Assembly: GCF_013184545.1 (NCBI RefSeq)
Contig: NZ_JAAOJA010000002.1
Coordinates: 310,001-374,000, forward strand
Length of the DNA stretch: 64,000 nucleotides
Source: Pseudomonas tumuqii
Lineage (GTDB): Bacteria; Pseudomonadota; Gammaproteobacteria; Pseudomonadales; Pseudomonadaceae
Direction of reading: 5' to 3'
Part shown: positions 56,420 through 64,000 of the stretch, piece after piece
How positions within the stretch are numbered: position 1 is the first letter of the stretch
How the letters are laid out: the number at the start of each line of letters is the position of its first letter
The notes under the pieces: model-generated
The model's database searches: none
Told to the model about the DNA's origin: nothing
Seen by the model: only the letters and a program-made list of their open reading frames with translations
Program-made: the position numbers and the translations under genes

Positions 56420-56450
56420 TATATAAGGGCGCGCCCCCCGGCTCTTCAAC
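56420..56450 (-). promoter_or_regulatory. Sigma32-like heat-shock promoter of htpX
   Basis: On the minus strand, GTTGAAG (56450-56444) and CCCTTATATA (56429-56420) are spaced by 14 bases, close to the sigma32 pattern CTTGAA-N13-17-CCCCATNT. The predicted start lies about 40 bases before the htpX ATG. It also overlaps a CCCCCGG…CCGGGGG hairpin after the next gene. Confidence 0.55.
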
Positions 56451-56462
56451 CGGGGGACTATT

Positions 56463-56915
56463 TCAAACTGTGTCGCTGGTCCCGCTCAGGGCGCTCTCGA
56501 AGAGCAAGCGGGTGAGGCGGGCGAGGCGTTCACCATGCTGTTGGCTCAGCGCGTCGCGCAGTTGAAAGGCCAGGGTGGCGTGCACCCGGCGCACGCTGGG
56601 GGGCAGCGCTTCGCCTTCGCGCAAGGCATGGGGCACGCTGCGACTCAGGCGCAGAAAGCCTTTTTCGCTGAGCACCGCCTGATCGAGGGCGTCGTAGGCG
56701 ATGGTCGAGTCGAAGCGCAGGTAGCCTTCCTCGGCCAGCCACAGCAGCGCGCCCAGGCAGCTTTCATGACGCTTGCTCGGCAGGCCGAATTCATCCGGTT
56801 CCTCGCGGCCGACCAGGTCTTCGACGTAGAGCGCCATCTTGCGCGGGAAGACCTGATAGAGGTGCAGCAGGCCGGCCGCCGCATCCTTGTAGAAATCGTC
56901 GATTTGTAGGTCCAT
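56463..56915 (-). CDS. Conserved hypothetical protein
   Basis: A 150-residue soluble protein starting MDLQIDDFYKDAAAGLLHLY. It contains VFPRKMALYVEDLVG and CLGALLWLAEEGYLRFDSTI, the latter resembling a winged-helix wing, but no family is firmly recognised. It begins one base inside the upstream SDR stop (TGATG), so the two are coupled. In PAO1 a gene of this kind precedes htpX (memory). Function unknown. Confidence 0.8.
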   Translation of the reverse strand: MDLQIDDFYKDAAAGLLHLYQVFPRKMALYVEDLVGREEPDEFGLPSKRHESCLGALLWLAEEGYLRFDSTIAYDALDQAVLSEKGFLRLSRSVPHALREGEALPPSVRRVHATLAFQLRDALSQQHGERLARLTRLLFESALSGTSDTV

Positions 56916-57658
56916 CAGAATTTGGCAATCATCGAGGTGGGTAATAGTGGCAACAGGCGGCCGAGAATCGCCCAGGGCCAGCCCGGTACATAGGCGCAAC
57001 TGTGGCGTTTGTCGATATGCCGGGCGATCAGCGTGGCGCCGCGCTCCACATCGATGAGAAAGGGCCGCTTGAGCAGGTCGCTGTTGAGGGGGGTATCGAT
57101 AAAGCCGGGCAGCAGCAGGGTGGTGTCTATGCCCTTGCCCTGCAGTTCGGCGCGGGTGGCCTGCATATAGCTGATCAGGCCGGCCTTGCTCGCCGAATAG
57201 GCCGCGGCATGGGGCAGGCCGCGCTTGCCGGCGACCGAGGCGACGGCGACCAGATGACCCTGACCTTGCTGGCGAAACAGCGCGGCCGCGGCATCCAGGC
57301 AGGCGATGGCACCGATCAGGTTGGTTTCCAGGGTCAGCCTGGCGCGCTGGAAGTGGCCGCCACCGACTTTGCTGTTCAGGGCGATGCCAGCGTTGGCAAT
57401 GATCCCGTCCAGGCCGCCCAGGGCGTTTGCCGCCAGGCCCACGGCATCCTGGCAGGCCGCGTAGTCGGTAACGTCCAGCGGCAGGACCACTGCCTTGCGC
57501 CCGAAGCGCGCCTGCAGTTCGGCCGCCAGCAGGTGCAGGCTGTCTTCGCGACGCGCCGCCAGAGCCAGGTCATAGCCTTTGCTCGCCAGCTCACGGGCGA
57601 GTGCGGCGCCGATGCCGGAACTGGCGCCGGTCAGCAGATAGCGTTTGCCCTGGGTCAT
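56915..57658 (-). CDS. Short-chain dehydrogenase/reductase
   Basis: A 247-residue SDR with TGASSGIGAALARELASKG (cofactor site), IIANAGIALNSKVGG (NAG) and YSASKAGLISYM (Tyr-x3-Lys). A C-terminal hydrophobic patch (VPGWPWAILGRLLPLLP) suggests membrane association, as in SDRs acting on fatty or lipid substrates. Substrate unknown. It lies between alaA (12-base gap) and the coupled hypothetical gene. Confidence 0.88.
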   Translation of the reverse strand: MTQGKRYLLTGASSGIGAALARELASKGYDLALAARREDSLHLLAAELQARFGRKAVVLPLDVTDYAACQDAVGLAANALGGLDGIIANAGIALNSKVGGGHFQRARLTLETNLIGAIACLDAAAALFRQQGQGHLVAVASVAGKRGLPHAAAYSASKAGLISYMQATRAELQGKGIDTTLLLPGFIDTPLNSDLLKRPFLIDVERGATLIARHIDKRHSCAYVPGWPWAILGRLLPLLPTSMIAKF

Positions 57659-57670
57659 GGCGATCTCCGG

Positions 57671-58882
57671 TTACTGGCGGTAGCCCTTGAGGAAGCTACC
57701 GATGCGGCCGATTGCCTGTTCCAGGTCATCGACCCGCGGCAGGGTGACCACGCGGAAGTGATCCGGCCAAGGCCAGTTGAAGGCCGTGCCCTGGACGATC
57801 AGCAGCTTCTCGGAGAGCAGCAGATCGAGGACGAATTTCTCGTCGTTGTGGATCGGGCAGACCTTGGGGTCGATCTTGGGGAAGGCATAGAGCGCGCCCA
57901 TGGGCTTGACACAGCTGACCCCGGGAATGTCGTTGAGCAGCTCCCAGGTGCGGTTGCGCTGCTCCAGCAGGCGGCCTTGTGGCAATACCAGATCGTTGAT
58001 GCTCTGGTAGCCGCCCAGTGCCGTCTGGATCGCGTGCTGGCTCGGTACGTTGGCGCACAGGCGCATGTTGGCGAGGATGTCGATGCCTTCGATATAGCTC
58101 TGCGCGCGATGTTTCGGCCCGGAGATGGCCACCCAGCCGGAGCGGAAGCCGGCCACCCGGTAGGACTTGGACAGGCCGTTGAAGGTCAGGCAGAGCACGT
58201 CCGGCGCCAGGGACGCGGTGCAGATGTGCTGGGCTTCGTCGTAGAGGATCTTGTCGTAGATCTCGTCGGAGAACAGCACCAGGTTGTGCTGGCGTGCCAG
58301 TTCGACGATGTCTTCCAGTACTTCCTTCGAATAGACCGCGCCGGTCGGGTTGTTCGGGTTGATCAGCACCAGCGCCTTGGTATTGGGGGTGATCTTGGCG
58401 CGCATGTCGGCGATGTCGGGGAACCAGCCGGCCTGTTCGTCGCACAGGTAATGCACCGGTTTGCCGCCGGACAGGGCCACGGCGGCGGTCCACAGCGGGT
58501 AATCGGGGGCCGGGATCAGCACCTCGTCGCCGTTGTTGAGCAGCGCCTGCATGGCCATCACGATCAGCTCGGAGACACCGTTGCCCAGGTAGATGTCCTC
58601 GATGCCGACGCCTTCCACCTGCTTCTGCTGGTAGTACTGCATGACGGCCTTGCGTGCACTGAACAGGCCCTTGGAGTCGCTGTAGCCCTGGGCGGTCGGC
58701 AGGTTGCGGATCACGTCCTGGAGGATTTCTTCCGGGGCTTCGAAACCGAACGACGCCGGGTTGCCGATGTTCAGCTTGAGGATGCGATGACCTTCCTCTT
58801 CCAGGCGCTTGGCGTGCTTGAGCACGGGGCCGCGAATGTCGTAGCAGACATTGGCGAGCTTGTTCGATTTGCTGAACTGCAT
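57671..58882 (-). CDS. alaA: Alanine-type aminotransferase (class I/II)
   Basis: A 403-residue PLP fold-type I aminotransferase that makes alanine from pyruvate and glutamate (AlaA type). Motifs: LKLNIGNPASFGFEAPEE, IYLGNGVSELIVMAMQALL, NPNNPTGAVYSKEVLEDIV, and the PLP Lys in FNGLSKSYRVAGFRSGW. Length matches AlaA. It is divergent from msrB. Confidence 0.92.
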   Translation of the reverse strand: MQFSKSNKLANVCYDIRGPVLKHAKRLEEEGHRILKLNIGNPASFGFEAPEEILQDVIRNLPTAQGYSDSKGLFSARKAVMQYYQQKQVEGVGIEDIYLGNGVSELIVMAMQALLNNGDEVLIPAPDYPLWTAAVALSGGKPVHYLCDEQAGWFPDIADMRAKITPNTKALVLINPNNPTGAVYSKEVLEDIVELARQHNLVLFSDEIYDKILYDEAQHICTASLAPDVLCLTFNGLSKSYRVAGFRSGWVAISGPKHRAQSYIEGIDILANMRLCANVPSQHAIQTALGGYQSINDLVLPQGRLLEQRNRTWELLNDIPGVSCVKPMGALYAFPKIDPKVCPIHNDEKFVLDLLLSEKLLIVQGTAFNWPWPDHFRVVTLPRVDDLEQAIGRIGSFLKGYRQ

Positions 58883-59051
58883 GTAAGTGATCCCGAGTGG
58901 TGAAACGCCGTTGAATTACCGTGTAAAAGACTCGATCAGGCGAGCCTTGGCAGGTTGTAACGCGGGTGACAGACTGGGGTCGAATGATACGTTGCAGCCT
59001 GACCTTGGCAAAGGTACTGGTCGGGCTTTTTTCTGTGGAGGAGACCTGCCT

Positions 59052-59450
59052 GTGGACAAGCTCGAAAAACCCCTGGAAGCCTGGCGCGAAGAGCTGTCGG
59101 AGACGCAGTTCCATGTCTGCCGTCTGGGTGGCACGGAGCGAGCCTTTTCCGGTGAGTACCATGACAGCAAGACGCCAGGCATCTATCACTGCGCCTGCTG
59201 CGGTACGGCATTGTTCGATTCGGATGCCAAGTTCGACTCCGGCAGTGGCTGGCCCAGCTACTTTCAGCCGCTCAGCAAGGATGCGATTACCAGCCTGGAT
59301 GATTTCAGCCACGGCATGCACCGCATCGAGGTGAAATGTGGCAAATGCGATGCCCACCTGGGCCACGTCTTTCCCGATGGGCCGGCGCCGACCGGTTTGC
59401 GTTACTGCATCAATTCGGCATCGCTGAAGCTGGTTCCTCGACCGCTGTAG
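59052..59450 (+). CDS. msrB: Peptide methionine (R)-S-oxide reductase
   Basis: A 132-residue MsrB. Zinc sites CACCGTAL and [12 protein letters not shown], catalytic Cys in [10 protein letters not shown], plus GWPSYFQP. It repairs methionine-R-sulfoxide in proteins. Start GTG 59052 follows GGAGGAGA; no upstream ATG is in frame. It heads the peroxide-defence group msrB–gpx–ospR. Confidence 0.94.
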   Translation: MDKLEKPLEAWREELSETQFHVCRLGGTERAFSGEYHDSKTPGIYHCACCGTALFDSDAKFDSGSGWPSYFQPLSKDAITSLDDFSHGMHRIEVKCGKCDAHLGHVFPDGPAPTGLRYCINSASLKLVPRPL

Positions 59451-59545
59451 AGCGAGTCGGGTAATGGGGGGCTGAACGGAACGCCGCCCGGCCCACCCCG
59501 CGGTCATATATCAGCGCGGCTTATATTGGGGAGGATAGATTGTGT

Positions 59546-59558
59546 GCAATTCAATTGC
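59546..59558. promoter_or_regulatory. Candidate OspR operator before gpx
   Basis: GCAATTCAATTGC is a perfect palindrome, flanked by GATAG and CTATC that extend the dyad. It resembles OhrR-type operators with AATT arms. It lies 46 bases before the gpx start; ospR is the next gene. Confidence 0.6.
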
Positions 59559-59603
59559 TCGCTATCTTGTCGCTCATTCCCCCGTCAAGCGAGAGCCAGC
59601 ACC

Positions 59604-60085
<482 letters not shown>

Positions 60086-60089
<4 letters not shown>

Positions 60090-60556
60090 AGCCAGGATCA
60101 TTCGAGCGGGAAGACGCCCTGCAGCTGGACAACCAGCTGTGCTTCAAGCTGTACGCGGCTTCGCGCGCGGTGATTCGTGCCTACAAGCCGATGCTCGATC
60201 AATTGAACCTGACCTACCCGCAGTACCTGGCGATGCTGGTGCTCTGGGAATGGCAGCTTGCCCCGCCGGCACAGCCAACGGTCAAGGCCCTGGGCGAGCG
60301 CTTGCTGCTCGATTCGGGCACCCTGACCCCGCTGCTCAAGAGGTTGCAGCAACTTGGTTTGCTATTGCGCCAGCGCTCGGCGGTGGATGAGCGCGAGGTG
60401 CACCTGGCATTGACCGAGGCGGGCCGCGCCTTGCGTGAACGGGTGCTGCCATTGCGCCGGCAGTTGCTGTGCGAGCAGGGGGTCGAGGTGGATGAGCTGG
60501 CCGAGTTGCGCAGTCGCGTTGGTCAGTTGCTCGATCGCTTCATGGCGTTGCGCTAG
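60086..60556 (+). CDS. ospR: MarR/OhrR-family oxidative stress regulator
   Basis: A 156-residue MarR-type winged helix, with recognition helix region VKALGERLLLDSGTLTPLLKRL. Cys19 in DNQLCFKLYAASRAV is the position of the OhrR/OspR sensing Cys. OspR senses peroxide or thiol stress and represses gpx. The ATG overlaps the gpx stop, and its own stop overlaps the convergent sagS stop by 17 bases. Confidence 0.92.
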
Positions 60557-62873
60557 GGTTTGCTGACGCCGGCAACCAGCGCTCGAGTAGGGCTTCCAGC
60601 TCTTCGCGGCGGAAGGGTTTGGCCAGGTAATCGCTCATGCCGGCGGCGCGACAACGCTCGCGTTCGTCGGGCAGGGCGTTGGCGGTCAGGGCGATGATCG
60701 GCAACTCGGGATGGTGCCCGCCCTGGCGAATTCTGCGGCTGGCCTCATAGCCATCCATGATCGGCATGTTGCAGTCCATCAGTATCAAGTCGATGTCGTG
60801 CTGAGCCAGTTGGCTCAGGGCTTCGGCGCCATGGTTGGCCAGCACGACTTCGCAGCCGAGCTTACTCAGCATGCCCTTCGCCACCAGCTGGTTGACCGGA
60901 TTGTCCTCCACCAGCAGCACCCGTGCTCGGCGTCCGCTCTGTTGCTCGATGGGGCTTGGCGCAGGCGCGCTTTCCAGCTGCTGGGCGAGGCTGCGGCGCA
61001 ATGCCTGGAGCAGGGTTTGCCGCGACAGCGGCCGGGCGATCTGCTCGAACGGCGCCAGGGCTTGCGCCTGCTCGCTGGGCAGGAAGCTGCCGTAGGCGGT
61101 GACCAGCAGGATCGGTATCTGGCACGTCGGGCGCATGCCCGGCAGGCATTCGGGGCGATCGCTGATCAACAGGTCGGCTGCAACACCGTGCAGGTTGGTG
61201 TCGGGATCCAGGCGTTGATACTCCAATCCCCATGCCGGCAGCAGCTTGCCAAGCAGTTCGCTGAGGCCTGAAGTGGCTGAGCTGAGGGCCACGACCCGCC
61301 CAGTCAATGCAGGCAAGGCGGGTGCAGACGTGTGGCTGGGCAGTGGCAGCTCCGCGCAGAACTGGCTGCCGAAGCCCTCTTTGGATTCCAGCTCGAGCCG
61401 CCCCTGCATGGCTTCGCACAGGCGGCGGGTGAGCGCCAGGCCCAAGCCGGTGCCGCCGAACTGACGGGTAATGCCGACTCCCGCCTGGGCAAAGGGTTGA
61501 TAGATGCGCGCGCGTGCCTCTTCGGCGATGCCGATGCCGGTGTCTCGCACCAGGATCCGTATGCCTGTTGGGCTGCTGTCGACGAGGATGTCGACGCGGC
61601 CGGAGCGGGTGAATTTCAGGGCGTTGGATAGCAGGTTGCTGATGATCTGGCGCACCCGTGTCGGGTCGCCGAGCACTTGCGCAGGCAGTTGGGGGTCGAT
61701 CAGGCAGGTCAATTCGACACCCGGCAAGGCGTTTTGCGACAGCAGGCTGGCGGTGTCCTCGACCATTGTGCCGAGGTCGAAGGGCATGCTTTCCAGTTCG
61801 AGCTGACCGGCTTCGAATTTCGACAGGTCGAGGATGTCATTGAGCAGTTCGACCAGTACCTTGCCGGAGTCATGGGCAATCGAGAGCTGCTGGCGTTGTT
61901 CGTTGCTCAGCGGGCCGTCGAGGGACAGTGCGAGCATGCCGAGCAGGCCGTTGAGCGGGGTACGGATCTCGTGACTCATGCTGGCGAGAAACGCCGAGCG
62001 GGCTTGAGCCATGTCCAGCGCGGTGCGCCTTGCCTGTTCCAGCTCCTGATTGGATTCGAGCAGGCGCGCGTTGGTGGCCTTCAATTCGGTGGTGCGGGCA
62101 GAGACGATGTTCTCCAGTTCGCCGAGGTACTGGGTGAGGCGGTTCTCCGCTTCGCGACGTTGCTCGATCTCCATGGCTATGCTGGACAGTTGTTGGTTGG
62201 TGACGTCGACCAGGATGCCGATTTCGTCGCGCTCATGACCGCGCGGGCAGGGCAGTCGGTTGCGGTTCGGGGCGTGCAGGTCGCGCCCGCTGAGCGCACG
62301 AATCACCTCGATCAGCGGCTTGGTCAGCATGAAATAGAACAGCACCAGCAGGATCAACGAGAGCAGCAGGCTGCGGGCGAAGCCGGTCAGCAAGGTAAGC
62401 ATGGCGCGCCGCAGGAAGTGACTGCCGAACGCATAGGTGTCGACTTCCAGGCGCAGCAGGCCGAGGGCTTCCTCGGGCGCGTGACTGACGAACAACTGCG
62501 TTTCGAACTGACGCCGTTCGCCGAAGAGGAAATCGCTGAACAGCCGGTAGCGGTTTGTGCTGGGCGGGCGGCTGACCCTGGCCAGGGTCATGTTGCTGTT
62601 GTCTATGATCTCTGCACGAATCACCGCCGGTGAGCGCAACAGGCCCAGTACCAGTTCCTGGGCCAGTTCGGCGTCGATGTTGTAGGCGATGCGCGCGGCG
62701 GGATTGTGGCTGATCTCCATCAGTGCGCTAATCTCGCGGTTGATGGAGGCATCCTCGCTGGCATAATCGATGCCCACTTGAATCAAGCTGAGCGCAGTGC
62801 CGAGGATAAACGCCACCAGTACGGTCAAACTGGCCTGTTTGAACGACAGGCGTTGGGTGAGCGATATATCCAT
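60540..62873 (-). CDS. sagS: Hybrid sensor histidine kinase SagS
   Basis: A 777-residue hybrid kinase. Membrane helices at about 14-34 and 163-185 bracket a periplasmic sensor domain. HAMP and coiled coil (about 185-290), HisKA with His301 (SMSHEIRTPLNG), ATPase boxes DTGIGIAEEA and GGTGLGLALTRRL, then a C-terminal receiver with Asp700 in LILMDCNMPIMDG. SagS of P. aeruginosa works with the BfiSR/HptB pathways in attachment and biofilm switching. I see no HPt domain, so phosphotransfer would use a separate protein. Confidence 0.92.
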   Translation of the reverse strand: MDISLTQRLSFKQASLTVLVAFILGTALSLIQVGIDYASEDASINREISALMEISHNPAARIAYNIDAELAQELVLGLLRSPAVIRAEIIDNSNMTLARVSRPPSTNRYRLFSDFLFGERRQFETQLFVSHAPEEALGLLRLEVDTYAFGSHFLRRAMLTLLTGFARSLLLSLILLVLFYFMLTKPLIEVIRALSGRDLHAPNRNRLPCPRGHERDEIGILVDVTNQQLSSIAMEIEQRREAENRLTQYLGELENIVSARTTELKATNARLLESNQELEQARRTALDMAQARSAFLASMSHEIRTPLNGLLGMLALSLDGPLSNEQRQQLSIAHDSGKVLVELLNDILDLSKFEAGQLELESMPFDLGTMVEDTASLLSQNALPGVELTCLIDPQLPAQVLGDPTRVRQIISNLLSNALKFTRSGRVDILVDSSPTGIRILVRDTGIGIAEEARARIYQPFAQAGVGITRQFGGTGLGLALTRRLCEAMQGRLELESKEGFGSQFCAELPLPSHTSAPALPALTGRVVALSSATSGLSELLGKLLPAWGLEYQRLDPDTNLHGVAADLLISDRPECLPGMRPTCQIPILLVTAYGSFLPSEQAQALAPFEQIARPLSRQTLLQALRRSLAQQLESAPAPSPIEQQSGRRARVLLVEDNPVNQLVAKGMLSKLGCEVVLANHGAEALSQLAQHDIDLILMDCNMPIMDGYEASRRIRQGGHHPELPIIALTANALPDERERCRAAGMSDYLAKPFRREELEALLERWLPASANPSATP

Positions 62874-62986
62874 GGGTGGCAATAATCTCGGGTCCGTGCG
62901 CTTGCCAAGCATAGCCCATCCGTTCCTCCTTTCGGCAGGCGCAGTTGGCAGGCTGTAACATCAAGGCGTACACCAAGGAGCACGTC

Positions 62987-63877
62987 GTGGATTCCCGTTT
63001 AAATGCTTTTCTACAGCGCGCCGAGAGCGTGCTGGCGCGGCTCGAACCGCTGCTGCCGGCCCAGCGTGGCGACATCGACTGGCAGCACAGCCTGGCTGCG
63101 CGCTGGCATCGTGAGGGGCGCAGCGGTTACTTGCAGCCGTTGAGCATCGACCTCGACCTGAATCTGAGTGACCTGATCGGAGTGGATACTCAGCGTGAGC
63201 AGCTGGCGCGCAACACCCGACAATTCATTCAGGGCCTGCCGGCCAATCACGCTTTGCTCTGGGGCGCGCGCGGCACCGGAAAGTCATCGCTGGTGCGCGC
63301 GTTGTTGGCCGAACATGCCACCGCCGGGCTGCGCCTGATCGAGATCGAGCGCGATCATCTGGCGGATCTGCCGCGAGTGGTCGAGCAACTGAGTCGCTTG
63401 TCACAGCGCTTTGTGCTGTTTTGCGACGATCTGTCCTTCGAGGCCGGTGAGGGTGATTACCGGGTGCTGAAAAGCGTGCTGGATGGCTCGCTGGAGCGCT
63501 CGCCAGACAATGTGCTGCTCTATGCCACCTCCAATCGCCGCCATTTGTTGCCGGAGAAGCACAGCGACAACGAGACCTCACAGATGGTCGATGGCGAACT
63601 GCACCCCAGCGAGGCGGTGGAGGACAAAATCGCGCTGTCTGATCGTTTCGGCCTGTGGTTGTCTTTCTACCCATTCACCCAGGATCACTTCCTCGATGTA
63701 GTGCGGCATTGGATCGAGGTACAGGCGGCGCAGGCCGGCTTGAACTGGCAGTGGAGCGAGGCGCTGGAAAAAGCGGCGATTCGCTGGGCCCTGGGGCGCG
63801 GTAATCGCAATGGTCGCTGTGCCTATCAATTCGCCCGGCACTGGGTCGGGCTGCAACTCCTGGAAAGCCAATCATGA
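62987..63877 (+). CDS. DUF815 family AAA+ ATPase
   Basis: A 296-residue protein with Walker A GARGTGKSSLVRALL and Walker B FVLFCDDLSFE, then the AAA+ sensor-like LLYATSNRRHLLPEK. Length and motifs fit DUF815. Start GTG 62987 follows AAGGAG. The function is unknown. It is divergent from sagS and overlaps the following GAF gene (ATGA). Confidence 0.88.
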   Translation: MDSRLNAFLQRAESVLARLEPLLPAQRGDIDWQHSLAARWHREGRSGYLQPLSIDLDLNLSDLIGVDTQREQLARNTRQFIQGLPANHALLWGARGTGKSSLVRALLAEHATAGLRLIEIERDHLADLPRVVEQLSRLSQRFVLFCDDLSFEAGEGDYRVLKSVLDGSLERSPDNVLLYATSNRRHLLPEKHSDNETSQMVDGELHPSEAVEDKIALSDRFGLWLSFYPFTQDHFLDVVRHWIEVQAAQAGLNWQWSEALEKAAIRWALGRGNRNGRCAYQFARHWVGLQLLESQS

Positions 63878-64000
63878 TCGACCTTGCACAAGCTGACTCC
63901 GGGTCCGATGACTATTCACTACTGGCCGCGCAACTGCAGGCACTGTTGGCCGATGAGCGGGATTTCATTGCCAACGCCGCGCAGTTCTGCGCCTTGCTGT
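63874..64000 (+). CDS. GAF domain protein, probably free methionine-(R)-sulfoxide reductase, 3' part missing
   Basis: The first 42 codons are seen: MIDLAQADSGSDDYSLL then AAQLQALLADERDFIANAAQ. This N-terminus is typical of small GAF-domain fRMsr enzymes (YebR-like), which reduce free methionine-R-sulfoxide. Its catalytic Cys residues lie beyond the window. It overlaps the DUF815 stop. Confidence 0.6.
   Translation, partial: MIDLAQADSGSDDYSLLAAQLQALLADERDFIANAAQFCALL

Noticed and set aside
57002..58903. 633-codon plus-strand frame over the SDR and alaA
   Set aside because: Antisense to two genes with complete motifs; no supporting start site.

Overview
This is a GC-rich chromosomal segment from a Pseudomonas sensu lato. 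Gene order in several blocks matches what I remember of P. aeruginosa PAO1: the fadH1–nadK–pepN block, the atu terpene cluster, the class II DAHP synthase–deaD block, and the tpm–htpX–alaA–msrB–gpx–ospR–sagS block. That synteny is from memory and was not searched. Short palindromic REP-like repeats (GTAGGGTG…, GTGGGAGGGGC…, GTAGGAGC…) also fit this genus. The species is not determined. I see no rRNA or tRNA gene, prophage, insertion-sequence gene, CRISPR array or obvious pseudogene; nearly everything looks like core or lineage-core genome.

Layout. 1–3752: a minus-strand ABC uptake operon (solute-binding protein, phosphodiesterase, permease cut by the window edge) and a divergent GntR/UTRA regulator, with two operator-like palindromes between them. 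3758–10122: metallo-beta-lactamase-fold hydrolase, GlxA-type regulator, aminopeptidase ApeB, phosphopantetheinyl transferase, a possible small RNA, a 28-residue acidic ORF, an AraC/OruR-like regulator and a membrane-anchored nitrilase-fold protein. 10306–28249: mostly plus-strand housekeeping block: FadH, NTF2-like protein, coiled-coil protein, PLP enzyme, cNMP/rhodanese fusion, (minus) DUF1853, NAD kinase, metallophosphoesterase, rhomboid, DUF1315, DUF2797, PepN, then a YCF48 propeller plus HAE3-type RND exporter pair. Many of these genes overlap by 1–4 bases.

28563–38991: a complete-looking acyclic-terpene utilisation cluster (atuABCDEFG on the minus strand, atuR divergent). It would convert citronellol/geraniol through citronellyl-CoA and geranyl-CoA to isohexenylglutaconyl-CoA and its hydrate. 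Five of its six inter-cistron gaps carry a palindromic repeat that begins at, or within 11 bases of, the upstream stop codon; the atuR–atuA gap has two clear operator copies and a weaker third.

39071–47892: two tandem periplasmic binding-protein paralogues without a transporter, a CPBP protease, a lipoprotein overlapping a DUF2897 gene, ethanolamine ammonia-lyase EutBC without a microcompartment, and a CBS-domain histidine kinase with a two-receiver response regulator. 48044–55376: class II DAHP synthase, spermidine-synthase-like methyltransferase-fold protein, crotonase, DEAD-box helicase with a start-codon hairpin, small membrane protein, LigB-type dioxygenase and Tpm. 55500–64000: stress and peroxide-response block (HtpX with a sigma32-like promoter, AlaA, MsrB, Gpx, OspR with an OhrR-like operator), hybrid kinase SagS, a DUF815 ATPase and the start of a GAF protein cut by the window end.

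The signals most worth a second look are regulatory rather than a new protein machine: the stop-codon-abutting palindromes in the atu operon, the deaD start-codon hairpin, the putative small RNA near 7.8 kb, and the paired GntR, AtuR and OspR operators. I did not find a clear undescribed defence or mobile system.
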